DNA from: Phytopythium helicoides
Lineage: Eukaryota > Oomycota > Peronosporomycetes > Pythiales > Pythiaceae
Length of the DNA stretch: 64,000 nucleotides
Reading direction: 5' to 3'
NCBI GenBank assembly: GCA_024867545.1
Contig: JANFNE010000052.1
Coordinates: forward strand, 372,001-436,000
This document shows, in pieces, positions 55,097 through 64,000 of the stretch. The notes beneath the pieces were generated by a model that worked only from the letters and a program-made list of their open reading frames with translations, searched no databases and had not been told where the DNA came from. The translations under genes were made by a program, and so were the position numbers. Within the stretch, counting starts at the first letter, position 1, and every line of letters begins with the position of its first letter.

Positions 55097-58000
55097 ATGT
55101 CAGGTGCGGGACCAACAATCGATCGGTCATCACACCCTCGTGCTTTCGGAAGAACCTCCAACGTTTGGCAATACTTGGACGATTTTCAGGACCGCTTGAC
55201 ACCCCCGACGACACTAAATGGAGGGATCGGGTCGCGGCTTGGGGAGCGAAGACACCAAGATCGACGAGAACCAGTATTAAATCCGCTTGGCGATGGTGTG
55301 AGTGAAAATGAGGACGACACCGACGACGAAAGGGCTGAGCAAGCACCGATTCAAGGACAATCCGAGATTAAGAGAGAGGATAGTATTGGACAGATCAAGC
55401 GAATGACTTCTGGCCCTGACCGGCTACACAAATCCTCGGTGGCGTCATCAATTTCTAACGCAAGGCATTCAGTCAACTTCGCGGATGAGTTCCGAGACCA
55501 CACTCGCCATGGTAGTGGTATGAAAAACGTCGTTAGTCTTCCAGAGTTACTTGCACCTGGTCGAAAATCAAGCAGCAAGGCATCTGCTCAAACTTCTCTA
55601 AGTGGTAACCTCTCCAATGGTGAGCAAAGCGGAAGCACAACTAGAACTCCCATTTGGCGGAGAGAGCGAAAAACAATCGACAAACCGTCGGTGGATGCAG
55701 CACAGGTAATGAGAACATTGCATGCTTTGGGGGTATCTGCATCAGCTCCAGTATTACCACCTCCCACGTCACTTTCTCCTCTACCTGCCGGACTTCCACA
55801 GCAGCAACTACCGGCATCTGATCCATTTAGCGGAGTGCCAAGCCCAACCAATGTTCCGTCAACCTCAAACGCTGCTACTTCATCTGCAGTCGTAACTGAT
55901 GCTGAAAAATTGCGGAACGATTTCAATTCTCAGCGAACACGACTGTCTTATGGGTGCAGCGTAGCACTTGAGCTGTTTAATGGCCACATTATGATGGTTG
56001 GTAGCCCTGACGGTCAAGTGCGAGTTCAGTCACTTGAGAAATTTCAAGCTCTACCGCAGGTTAAAGGATACAAGGACCGAGCAGTATTCACACTTATCGA
56101 TCTGGGAGATCCTCGTAGTGCCAGCTCGATCCGGTATGGTGACGAAGTTTGGTTACAACTGAGTGTAGGAACAGGTGAAACGACATGGGAGCAAGGAGGG
56201 GTTCTTGGCGCCAAGGTGCGAGAAGCCCCGCAGTTGAAGGCGTTGGCCCTAAGCGAAGACGCCAACTTTTTCCGCGGAGAAGCGCCTGCACCGGTAGTTG
56301 TTGGCCACCCAGTTCCCGTCCGAGCCTACTTACCTAAGGTTAGCGTTTCACACTACCGTACGCGCTTTTTTCCTAGCGGCTAACAAAACTGCTTTGCTGT
56401 TTGCCAGAGCCGCGACGACGGTGATATGCAAATGGATGAAATCCAATCCCGAGTTCGCAACAAGTCTTCCAAAATGCTCGGGAAATGGGTGGTGAGGTCG
56501 GCTGTGCATTCAACCCGCAAGCAAGCCGATGTAAGGAGCTCCAAACTCTTTACGGCTCTGGTTATGTATCTAACACGCTTTGATGGTGGGGACAGAACTT
56601 TGTTTACAACAATGACGAGATTTATCTGGAGCAAGACTGGTTCTACCTTGGGGCTGACTCGGACGCAGGTAAAGCTGTACTACGGCAACTACCCTCTGCG
56701 TCATCCTGTACGACACCAGATTTAAAAGAGGGAGAATACGTTGTCGAGCGCCGCGGAGCATGGCGAGTACGCCTATTAGACTCAAGTAACGGAGGAGCAG
56801 GACTTTCACTCGCCCAGCAGCAAATGGAGCGATTACTGCTGCGTGCAAAGACGCAATTAAAACAGTCGCGCAAGATGCGAGCAGGTCAAACTCGAACCTA
56901 CTGGACCGGACTTCACGGAGGAGCAAGTTTCACGAAACAGCTCCGCGCACACGTGTTAGCTTCGACGGATCAGTGTGACAAGATGTATATCGCACGACAG
57001 CAAATGAGGCTAGCAACTCTCGGTGGGCATTTGAGGAATAAGGCTAGAGAGATGAACGTCGATATACTATCAAGCCCACCGCCAGTGCTGATACAGCCTG
57101 TTTTAGAGACAGAGGAATTCAAAGATGATACTTCGACACATCAACCATCAAGTATTTCGCCGCCATCAAAATCAGTAGATCAATGTCACGGTTCGTGTCG
57201 CGAAGGTTGCGCACTATGCATCTCGTCAACAATGAGCCTGAATCTGTGCTCTGAACTGCCTCAAGTGTTGCGAAGGCTTCGCGATGAGATTGAGGAGCAG
57301 CAGCGAGCTAGAGATGCAAGCTTTGAAAATGACGAAGAGGAAGAATATGACTGCGAGGGGGTGGTTAGTAATAGACGCGATAGCAGCGATAACAGCGTAG
57401 AAGTATCTGCTCGGCATCACGCGCAATCAAATGAGAGACCAGCCTCCACTCTATCATCAGTGGGCACTGGCCGAGCGCTAGTGTCCAGAGGGGGTGTTTC
57501 AACTCCTTTGTCTACGCCAAATGACCCCCTCGTTATCGACGTCAATCAAGAGTATCGCTTACGCAGTCTGATGGCATCAGAGGATGCGGCTATGATGGAG
57601 ATTATTCGTTTCGCACAGAAAGAAGAGCTCGACGCAGCCGCGGCTGAAGAACAGGCAAAGATTGGACTTTCGCCAGTGGCCGCTCATCTCCGCGACCGAT
57701 TCAAGCACGTCGGCTTACTAGCCCAAGCTCACCACCTAGGAACCCACGAGCCGCAGCATGGTATTGGCGGCCACTTTCAGCGACTGCATGCTGAACTCAC
57801 CGCCGAAGCCGCTGAAGCAAGAATCCGCAGCGAACAAGAAGTTGAAGGCGATACAGCTCAGGAACTCAGTGCAGGCATTGGGTCAGAAAAGAGCAAAAAC
57901 GATGACAGCGAAGAGTTTGCGGACGATTTGGAGGACCAGCCGAAAGTCCGGCTCTTTCCCACCGAAGACGAGCTCGACCAATTGCCGCCAATTGATACCA

Positions 58001-58362
58001 AGAATATTCTTTCCTTGTACTCTCAAAACACGAACTCAGCGCTGGAAATGCTTGAAGGCTTTGTGGAGATTGTGGAGGTGCACGTTACTCCTAACCTGCA
58101 GGCTGCCATGGCCACATTAAGCCGGGGAGCCCTTGTTGAAGTTCTCGACTTTACAGCTCGCGCGGCGGAGTTTGTATGTGCTGTTCGCGTGCAGGTGCGT
58201 GTCGCTCAGTTGCTTCGAGCCATTTCAGCGAGCGAAGCTGGCGACTTCTCAGCCTTCATACCAGAGCTGGAGATGCTGCTTGAAGAGCTGGAGGGCACTG
58301 CTGCCTTTGTACGATTCTTTAGAGAGCGTGCGGCCCAAGCGAAGCGCAAAAGGCGTCAGTGA
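55097..58362 (+). CDS. Conserved-looking protein of unknown function, 1043 aa, three exons, beta-trefoil-like segments
   Basis: Exons 55097-56338, 56408-56530 and 56596-58362 (introns of 69 and 65 bases) join to exactly 1044 codons, no breaks. The head (residues 1-270) is Ser/Pro-rich and disordered. Residues 275-440 contain beta-rich repeats around LSYGCSVALELFNGHIMMVG, FTLIDLGDPRSASSIRYGDEVWL and, after the splices, NFVYNNDEIYLEQDWFYLG and YVVERRGAWRVRL, resembling MIR/beta-trefoil repeats. The segment around RMATLGG-like QQMRLATLGGHLRNKARE is basic; then a Cys patch (CHGSCREGCALC), an acidic stretch and a C-terminal region with a predicted coil (LEMLEGFVEIVEVHVT). Function unknown. A similar beta-rich block occurs in the PX-domain gene upstream, a possible link. 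Confidence 0.65.
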
Positions 58363-58710
58363 TAGAGTATCTTCTCGTTATTCGATTATTTTTCCCGCTA
58401 TCCACGCTACGAATACACTCGAAAGAATTGGTACTGAATGTGGGGAAAGATCATCTTGCTGAGTCGTCGAGCAACCCTCAAAGTGAGAATGCTTACGACG
58501 GGTGCGCACTATCATCATCTAACAATGAAAAAGCAAGAAGCAGGAATGTGTCTACCACACCAAATTTTTGGCTCCATCCATCCGCCAATCAAAATGCTGA
58601 GCTATTTTTATTGGATAAAAACGAACTGGTGTAAGCCAATCAGCGTGTGGGGGCTACCTGCCAGTCGTTTTGTAACTGCTGGGCACTTGCATCGGAGCTG
58701 CTCACCGCTC

Positions 58711-59022
58711 TCACTTCCGCTTCTCCAGTTTTTCCTCAAGCACCTTTGTCGTCAGCTCCTGGAGCCTCTGCGTGTGTGTTTGGTGCATGTGACGCTGCCG
58801 CTTTTGCCACTCAAGTCGCTCTCGCCTCCGTGCGTCGCTGGGTCTTCCAATTATTGATTGCGGCAAAGAGCACGCCCCTCGAGGAGATGTCGGGTCCATC
58901 AGCCTGGCGTTACATGTCTCCTTGGGACGGCCGGATCGCTGGGCACTTTGGCTGTCTGCAACCACGTTCTGTGGCCAACAGCGCTGGAGAATCAGCATTT
59001 CGCCATGCCTCTTTTCAACCAT
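58711..59022 (-). CDS. Possible small basic coiled-coil protein or last exon
   Basis: 103 codons from 59022 (MVEKRHGEML), rich in Arg, Gln and Lys at the end (RRERLEWQKRQRHMHQTHTQ, KVLEEKLEKRK). Composition is protein-like but there is no recognised family, and the N-terminal half looks unstructured; it could be a final exon of a spliced gene. The region 58363-59488 otherwise shows no gene, only a GT-rich patch near 59045-59070. Confidence 0.35.
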   Translation of the reverse strand: MVEKRHGEMLILQRCWPQNVVADSQSAQRSGRPKETCNARLMDPTSPRGACSLPQSIIGRPSDARRRERLEWQKRQRHMHQTHTQRLQELTTKVLEEKLEKRK

Positions 59023-59488
59023 CAGCTATATATGTGTGCTTGCATGTTGTGCGTGTGTGTTTGTCCCGATTTCCTGTGCGCGATGAAGAGTTTCTTACAC
59101 TTCAGTCTTACTGAATTCAAGCTGTGGACTAAACAAAGATCTCTCCTACTCATACTGAGCGCCATCACCACAACTCTAGATGCCTGCATGTCGAGCATGG
59201 AGCGTTCCCCAATGATACACACAGTTATTAGCTCTAACTGAAACTATCAATTCACCGTGTAGAGAACACACCTTGATGAGGGGCAACAATGCACTACTGT
59301 TCATGCATTTGAAGCGTATGCTTGTCTATATGTAGGCCGTTCGCATTTGGCGAGGGCTCTTGCTTTGTGAAGGACTGCAATAATTCTGCACAGCCAGCAA
59401 TTGACAATGCACCTGATGCAACAAAAGAGGGCAGAGGCAAAACTGTTTGAAGCAGATGCAGATCCGTTTAGTGTTTTACGCAGGCGAC

Positions 59489-61632
59489 TTACTCGCTCTT
59501 GCTTTCGTCAGCACCGCTGCTAGAGCCGTAAATACGCGTGTATCGCTGACGCAGCTCCTTGCGACGACGTTCCGCCTCTGTCATTGGGGCAGGCGGAATT
59601 GCGCGCTCTTCCGGTTGCGGTGGAGTGTCTTGGGCTGGTGCCTTCTCTTCCAGCGCCTCCGCATTCTCATCATTTGCTGTGGTGGAAGCCGCTGCTGCTG
59701 GTGCTGCTGGTGCTGCCGGTGCTGCCGGAGCTGAAAAAGTCGAAGCAGGGATTGGAGCAGCAGTTGTAGGAACTAAAACTGGAGGTGCTGCTGTAGCCGT
59801 AGACGAGATAGATGCAGCTGTGCTCGGCACTGTCGTTGGGAGTTGTCCAGTTGCAGCCTGCAAAACGGCGAGCTGCGCATTTAGCAGATCCAGCTGTCGC
59901 TGAATAGTCTGGGGATCCATGGCTGGCTGTTGGGCAGCTCCTGGTTGTCCAAGCGGGACTCCGTACGGCGGCATCATGCCGTACCCTCCAAAGCCAAATG
60001 GCGTCGCGAGTCCAGGCGGATACATCATCGGAGGCATGAAAGGGTTGTATCCCGGCGCTCCGAATGCGTGCACACCAGGATGCGCTGCGGGCACGTGGGC
60101 TCCTCCAGTTGCAGGGGGAGCAGCAGCACCAGGCACAGCACCGGCGGCAGCAGCTGGTGCACCAAGTACTTGTGTAGCAGGAGCAGCGGGCTGACCGACA
60201 GGTGCAGCTTGTGCGGGCTGGGCAAACGCAGCGCCAAATGGGAAGCGCTGCTGGTTCTGTGGCTGTGGAGGCTGAGCATTCGCAGCAGGTGGGGCGACAG
60301 CACCAGCTGCGCCTGCAGCAGCATTGACTGGAGCGTTCGCATCGACTGGAGGCACTCGAGGACCGGTCGGGATTGTTGACCGGCAAGTTGGGCACGTTTG
60401 CTGACGCTGGACCCACATCTTGAGGCAGTCGATGTGGAAAATGTGCGAGCACGGGAGCTTCTTGCACGATGCAGACTCCATCTCCTCTCGGCAAATGATA
60501 CAGGTGCGGTCGGTCTGCTGCAGCTCCTCCTCTGTTGGGTTCGGGAATCGCTCATTGAGGTTGGCTGTGATCTTGCGATACCGAAAGTACGAGGCGATGC
60601 GGCGCTGTAGACTTTTGATCGACACCCACAGATCGCGCACAATATGCAGCGGCATGCCGTAGTACGTGAAGATTAGCATGAAGAAGACCTGTCGAAAGTA
60701 TAGTGTCAGTTGTCAATTCAATAAGCAACATGCCCTGCGAAAGACTCACCAGGTACACGATGAGCTTGACAATCTCAGACACGAGCTCGAGGTAGAACAG
60801 GTACGTGAACTTGTTCGCCCACGCGTTCTCCATGCGCATGTCAATGACGTACAGCACATAACGCAGGAAGGTGGCCACGAGGGTTACGAGCAGGATGAGG
60901 AACTGTAGAACGCAAGGTGAGTGACGAATGAAAAAAAAAAACTGTAAATGAAAATCGACGCACCTCAAAGCCAAAGAGAATGTAGACCGACGGCCCGAGC
61001 TCGAGCACCTTGGAGCTGCAGAAGAATACGAACGACGTGTCCACAATCGACAGCAGCGCCATGAGCGACACGAGCCGCACATGGGTCATCCGCGAGATGA
61101 CGTCCGTCTGCTCAATCTGCAATTGACCACGTCAGTGCTGCCCCTATCCACGTCCAAAACTCATCAGACAGCCAACGTACAAACTCGATGCGCGCCTGCG
61201 CGAGCCAGTGGAAGATCTTGAGGAACACGAGCGCCGTGAACAGCGCCATGACATGGAAGTTGATCTCGTCTCGGAAAATGGTGAGCGCCAGACACGTCTC
61301 CGTAATAGCGTAGCGCACGTTCTCGTGCAGCAACTGCAGCAATTGCCACCATCAGCATTTAGCCGCGACAGCCACCTCCCTCTCAAGCCACATATAGCTT
61401 CACGTACCTCGACCTCAGCATCACGCAGCTGGCCGAGGAAGAGCGACTTGACCAGTCGGCCAAAGAGCATAGTGAGCACGAGTCCGGCGTTGCCGAGCAC
61501 CAACACGCTGATCTTGGAGGTCACGAGATAGATGACGGCCGGGTAGAACTGCTGGCGCGTGGCGTATGTGTACCATAGCAGCCCTGCGCAGGCCAACAGG
61601 CTCGCGCTCGAGTACAGCCAGAACTTGACCAT
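59489..61632 (-). CDS. HRD1: HRD1/synoviolin-type ER E3 ubiquitin ligase, 627 aa, five exons
   Basis: Core ligase of ER-associated degradation. Exons 61408-61632, 61181-61333, 60964-61116, 60750-60902 and 59489-60688 (introns of 74, 64, 61 and 61 bases) join to exactly 628 codons. The N-terminal half is polytopic (MVKFWLYSSASLLACAGLLW; SKISVLVLGNAGLVLTMLFG; TETCLALTIFRDEINFHVMA; VFLKIFHWLAQARIEF), matching HRD1. The RING-H2 finger is CIICREEM ... KLPCSHIFHIDCLKMW ... CPTCRSTIP. The long C-terminal tail is Pro/Ala/Gln-rich with many Met and Gly patches (MPPMMYPPGLATPFGFGGYGM), as in HRD1 tails, and ends in a basic RRRKELRQRYTRIYG helix. It diverges from the Crinkler-like gene. Intact. Confidence 0.95.
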
Positions 61633-62572
61633 TTCTCGCTCTCAGGAGGCCGCGAGACCCGCAAATCGCGCGTGGAGCCGAGCAGGAGCGAGCGCTGGGC
61701 CTCGTGGAGCAGCAGGAGCGGCCGCCGCGCTTGGGGAGAGCGCTGGAGCGGGCGGAAGGCGCGGCGGCGGCGGAAGTCGCGGCGTCGGAGCTTCCTACGT
61801 GGCAGTGCGCCAAGATAGCGACGGGTTTTAAAGGATTGCCTGTAAGAAATGGTATAGAAGTTTGATTGACATGAGTATTGTGAGTTCAACTCGAAATTTA
61901 TGCAATCGACCAAACCTGTGTAAATCCATATTTTTGAGTCAAAGTCAAAAACCACAGCTGACCTCTTTAAGCGAGGTATATATTATAGCAGCTCAATTGC
62001 CACCAAACCGAGCACGTTGACACCGTAGAAAAGACACTCGTATAGACCTACAGCTCTGTAGCTGTGCTGACGCGTTGCTCGCACGCTTACTACAGGATGT
62101 AGATGAAAGCTTTTCTGCCCCTCTACTGCATTGCGCGCTCCTGTAGTTGTCACTGCTTCGAGCTATGAGCGGCACTTGTGAGGTTATTTCGTTGCCTTTC
62201 AACATTTGAAATCGAACTAACTCAATTTTTATTGGCTAAAACAATTGAATAGTTGAGTTTTAGCCAATGAAATCGACACGTCGATTGGGCCGACGATTCA
62301 GGCGTCTCAGCTGAACCAAGTCGGCAAATTTGACAATAACAGAGGCTGCAGTGCGGGTTGGAAGGCCGCAGAGGTGTCAAAATGGAGCTGAGGGTCTTTC
62401 CTTGCGGATGCAGCAGCCTGGGGGAGCGCTGGGGGCCGAGGGGACGAGCGCGGCGATCCGCGGCTTCTTCGCCTGCAGCTTGGCGATTGTTTGCTACTGT
62501 AGTGGGTTATTTTTTGTCGGCGATTGGCAGAAAAGAGTAATTGTTTTTGACGAATCAGATGAGTAATCCCGT
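61633..62572. other. Divergent spacer between HRD1 and Crinkler-like genes
   Basis: 940 bases with no convincing gene. Contains an inverted repeat (next entry) and an AT-rich tract at about 61840-61990. Both promoters are expected here. Confidence 0.5.
62231..62268. repeat. 12-base inverted repeat with CCAAT boxes
   Basis: attggctaaaac at 62231-62242 and gttttagccaat at 62257-62268 are exact reverse complements separated by 14 bases. Each arm includes a CCAAT box. It lies about 300 bases before the Crinkler-like start codon and may be a promoter palindrome or the tip of a small mobile element. Confidence 0.6.
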
Positions 62573-64000
62573 ATGAGCCAACGAGTTCGGAACATCGGAA
62601 TCTCGGTCGAAGGCATTGCTGGAAAAGAGATGGCGCGCAAAGTGTGGTTCCAGCTCGTGGACGCTGCAACTCGCGCCGTGTACGCGGACACCGTGGCAGG
62701 CTTAGTGCGGCTGCCTGAAGAAGCTGAGTATATTGCTGATTTCAGCGAGGCGGTTTTCGCCAAGGTTTCGCGCGCTCTTCCTGTGAACGTGATTGCAGCC
62801 AACCTGCGAGTCTACGCGAATAGAGCAGCGTATGATGTCGAGAATGCCCAGCCTTTGCCGCCGCGGACCCCACTGATTGGTCTGGGTGACGACGAGCTCA
62901 TAGTGGAAGTGCCGCAGCGAGAGCGTGGCGAGATAGATTCTTATCTTTGTAAAGATGGTATCAACCCTCTAGCACCTCATCTCAAGCGCGAGGAGCTTCT
63001 CAGTCGTGTCTACGCGATGAGAAACCACCGATTCATCCTCTTCTTATCGCCAGCAGCGTCGGGGAAGTCGTCGTTGTTGTCACTATTTGCTCGGAGATAT
63101 CCTGACTTGAAGTGCATCTACGCCTCTTTTATTAATCCAGAGATATCGGCGGCTGACAATCTCCGCTCATGCGGGATCGACATCGACAATAAAACAACGA
63201 CGAACCTCGATCCGAGTCGCAAGAACATTGTTATGCTGGATGATGCTCAAGCGAAGTATCACGAGACGGGGTTTTGGAGCACCTTGATCAAGGGTGCTCC
63301 GTATTGGTTACCAGGCAATATTACCTTCATCATATGCGCGACGCATGCTCTCGAAGGTGGAGTGGATAGTCCAGAGGAGTTCCAATCGCTTGTAACGTTC
63401 GGCCGAAACAATTTCTTGTTGAGTGACGAGGAGGCACACGAATTCTTGGCATTGCCTTTACCAATCGGATTGCCCAACGAGTTGAAGAAGCAACACTTCA
63501 TGGAGCTGCTGATTCGCGAGTGCAATGGACTTATCGGTGCGTTGCGTATTTCAGTGGACGCAGTGGTGGCCTGTTTTGCCGAGAGCCGAGCTACATCAGA
63601 GACCGACTTGGTTTCGTACTACCTATCCCAAGATTTCCTGCATCAAATGGCACGATGCTTTGGTAGCAAACACATGAGACCGACAAGCTCGGAGCTCCGG
63701 CAGTTTTTGATCGAATGCCTTGCTGTTGCACCGAATGAGCTCTACTTGGAGTCGGAGCTCACAGAAGCAGAGAATCGTTACTTTGTGACTCTGAAGAAAG
63801 CTGGTATTCTGGTCGTAGATGTAATTCAGCAAGTGCAATTTTCATCTCCATTGGCAGAGAAGTACTACTTCAAGTGGCTTTTTCCGACTCGTGCATTTGC
63901 CAATCCATCATCACTACATGAACTGATCAAGAGAGTGCTTAGCAACATGTCGGCGCGTGTGCTACAGCAGTCTGTGGTTGACAGCACGAACTTCCCCAAG
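62573..64000 (+). CDS. Crinkler (CRN)-like protein with ubiquitin-like header and P-loop NTPase (cut by right edge)
   Basis: Open from ATG 62573 to the window end: 476 codons without a stop. The N-terminal 110 residues resemble a CRN ubiquitin-like header (KVWFQLVDAATRAVYADTV, DDELIVEVP); the LxLFLAK-type motif of classical CRNs is not evident and no signal peptide is seen. Then comes an NTPase domain with a Walker A-like LSPAASGKSS and a Walker B-like NIVMLDDAQ, followed by helical parts (FGRNNFLLSDEEAHEFL). In this family the NTPase is usually followed by a REase-type nuclease domain, which would lie beyond the window. CRN proteins act in recognition or conflict and, in pathogens, as host-directed effectors; which applies here is not determinable. 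Intact as far as it goes. Confidence 0.7.
   Translation, partial: MSQRVRNIGISVEGIAGKEMARKVWFQLVDAATRAVYADTVAGLVRLPEEAEYIADFSEAVFAKVSRALPVNVIAANLRVYANRAAYDVENAQPLPPRTPLIGLGDDELIVEVPQRERGEIDSYLCKDGINPLAPHLKREELLSRVYAMRNHRFILFLSPAASGKSSLLSLFARRYPDLKCIYASFINPEISAADNLRSCGIDIDNKTTTNLDPSRKNIVMLDDAQAKYHETGFWSTLIKGAPYWLPGNITFIICATHALEGGVDSPEEFQSLVTFGRNNFLLSDEEAHEFLALPLPIGLPNELKKQHFMELLIRECNGLIGALRISVDAVVACFAESRATSETDLVSYYLSQDFLHQMARCFGSKHMRPTSSELRQFLIECLAVAPNELYLESELTEAENRYFVTLKKAGILVVDVIQQVQFSSPLAEKYYFKWLFPTRAFANPSSLHELIKRVLSNMSARVLQQSVVDSTNFPK

Noticed and set aside
1..64000. CRISPR arrays, operons or bacterial insertion sequences
   Set aside because: Introns, eukaryotic families and lack of spaced direct repeats exclude these; no such arrays were seen.

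Overview
The window reads as nuclear DNA of an oomycete. Genes are densely packed on both strands, introns are short (about 52-118 bases, GT..AG), and several families typical of oomycetes are present: a Crinkler-like NTPase, receptor-like LRR/TKL kinases, the Cys/His zinc proteins usually annotated as 'WRKY19-like', a threonine-rich secreted mucin, a START/M96-like protein and a patatin cluster. A flagellar gene pair (CFAP61-type) fits an organism that makes zoospores. Species cannot be fixed by eye; a Pythium- or Phytophthora-type genome is the best guess.

Layout. 1-528 is the start of UDP-glucose dehydrogenase (minus, cut by the left edge). 1683-3235 is a membrane acyltransferase with EF-hands. 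3358-11704 (minus) holds two tandem genes that join CFAP61-type axonemal sequence to adenylate kinase domains, four kinase domains in all. 11971-13598 is a polytopic membrane protein. 14.1-17.35 kb is a hAT DNA transposon with an uninterrupted three-exon transposase. 17.6-22 kb has a TMX2-like ER thioredoxin protein with a (CTG)19 intronic repeat, a head-to-head pair of four-TM tetraspanin-like genes and a coiled-coil gene. 22.3-28.1 kb has two tandem receptor-like kinases whose LRRs are encoded by separate exons. 28.8-31.5 kb has two convergent zinc-cluster proteins.

31.5-34.2 kb and 42.1-45.5 kb are mostly gene-poor. Between and after them lie a four-TM protein, a secreted mucin-like protein, a large LRR protein, three patatin-like phospholipases (the third heavily disrupted), a PX-domain neutral sphingomyelinase-like protein, a START-like protein, a 1043-aa protein with beta-trefoil-like segments, the HRD1/synoviolin ubiquitin ligase and, at the right edge, the first 476 codons of a Crinkler-like gene.

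Functionally the window mixes housekeeping membrane and ER biology (UGDH, acyltransferase, TMX2, HRD1), flagellar motility (CFAP61-ADK), surface sensing (receptor kinases, tetraspanin-like proteins), lipid turnover (patatins, sphingomyelinase) and probable secreted or effector-type proteins (mucin, Crinkler).

A striking property is that about 25 apparent single-base reading-frame breaks fall inside conserved genes, while neighbouring genes of equal length are perfectly open. I think most are consensus errors in the assembly, but real gene decay (especially the third patatin) is not excluded. Where a gene is given as a single CDS across breaks, the positions are listed in its entry.
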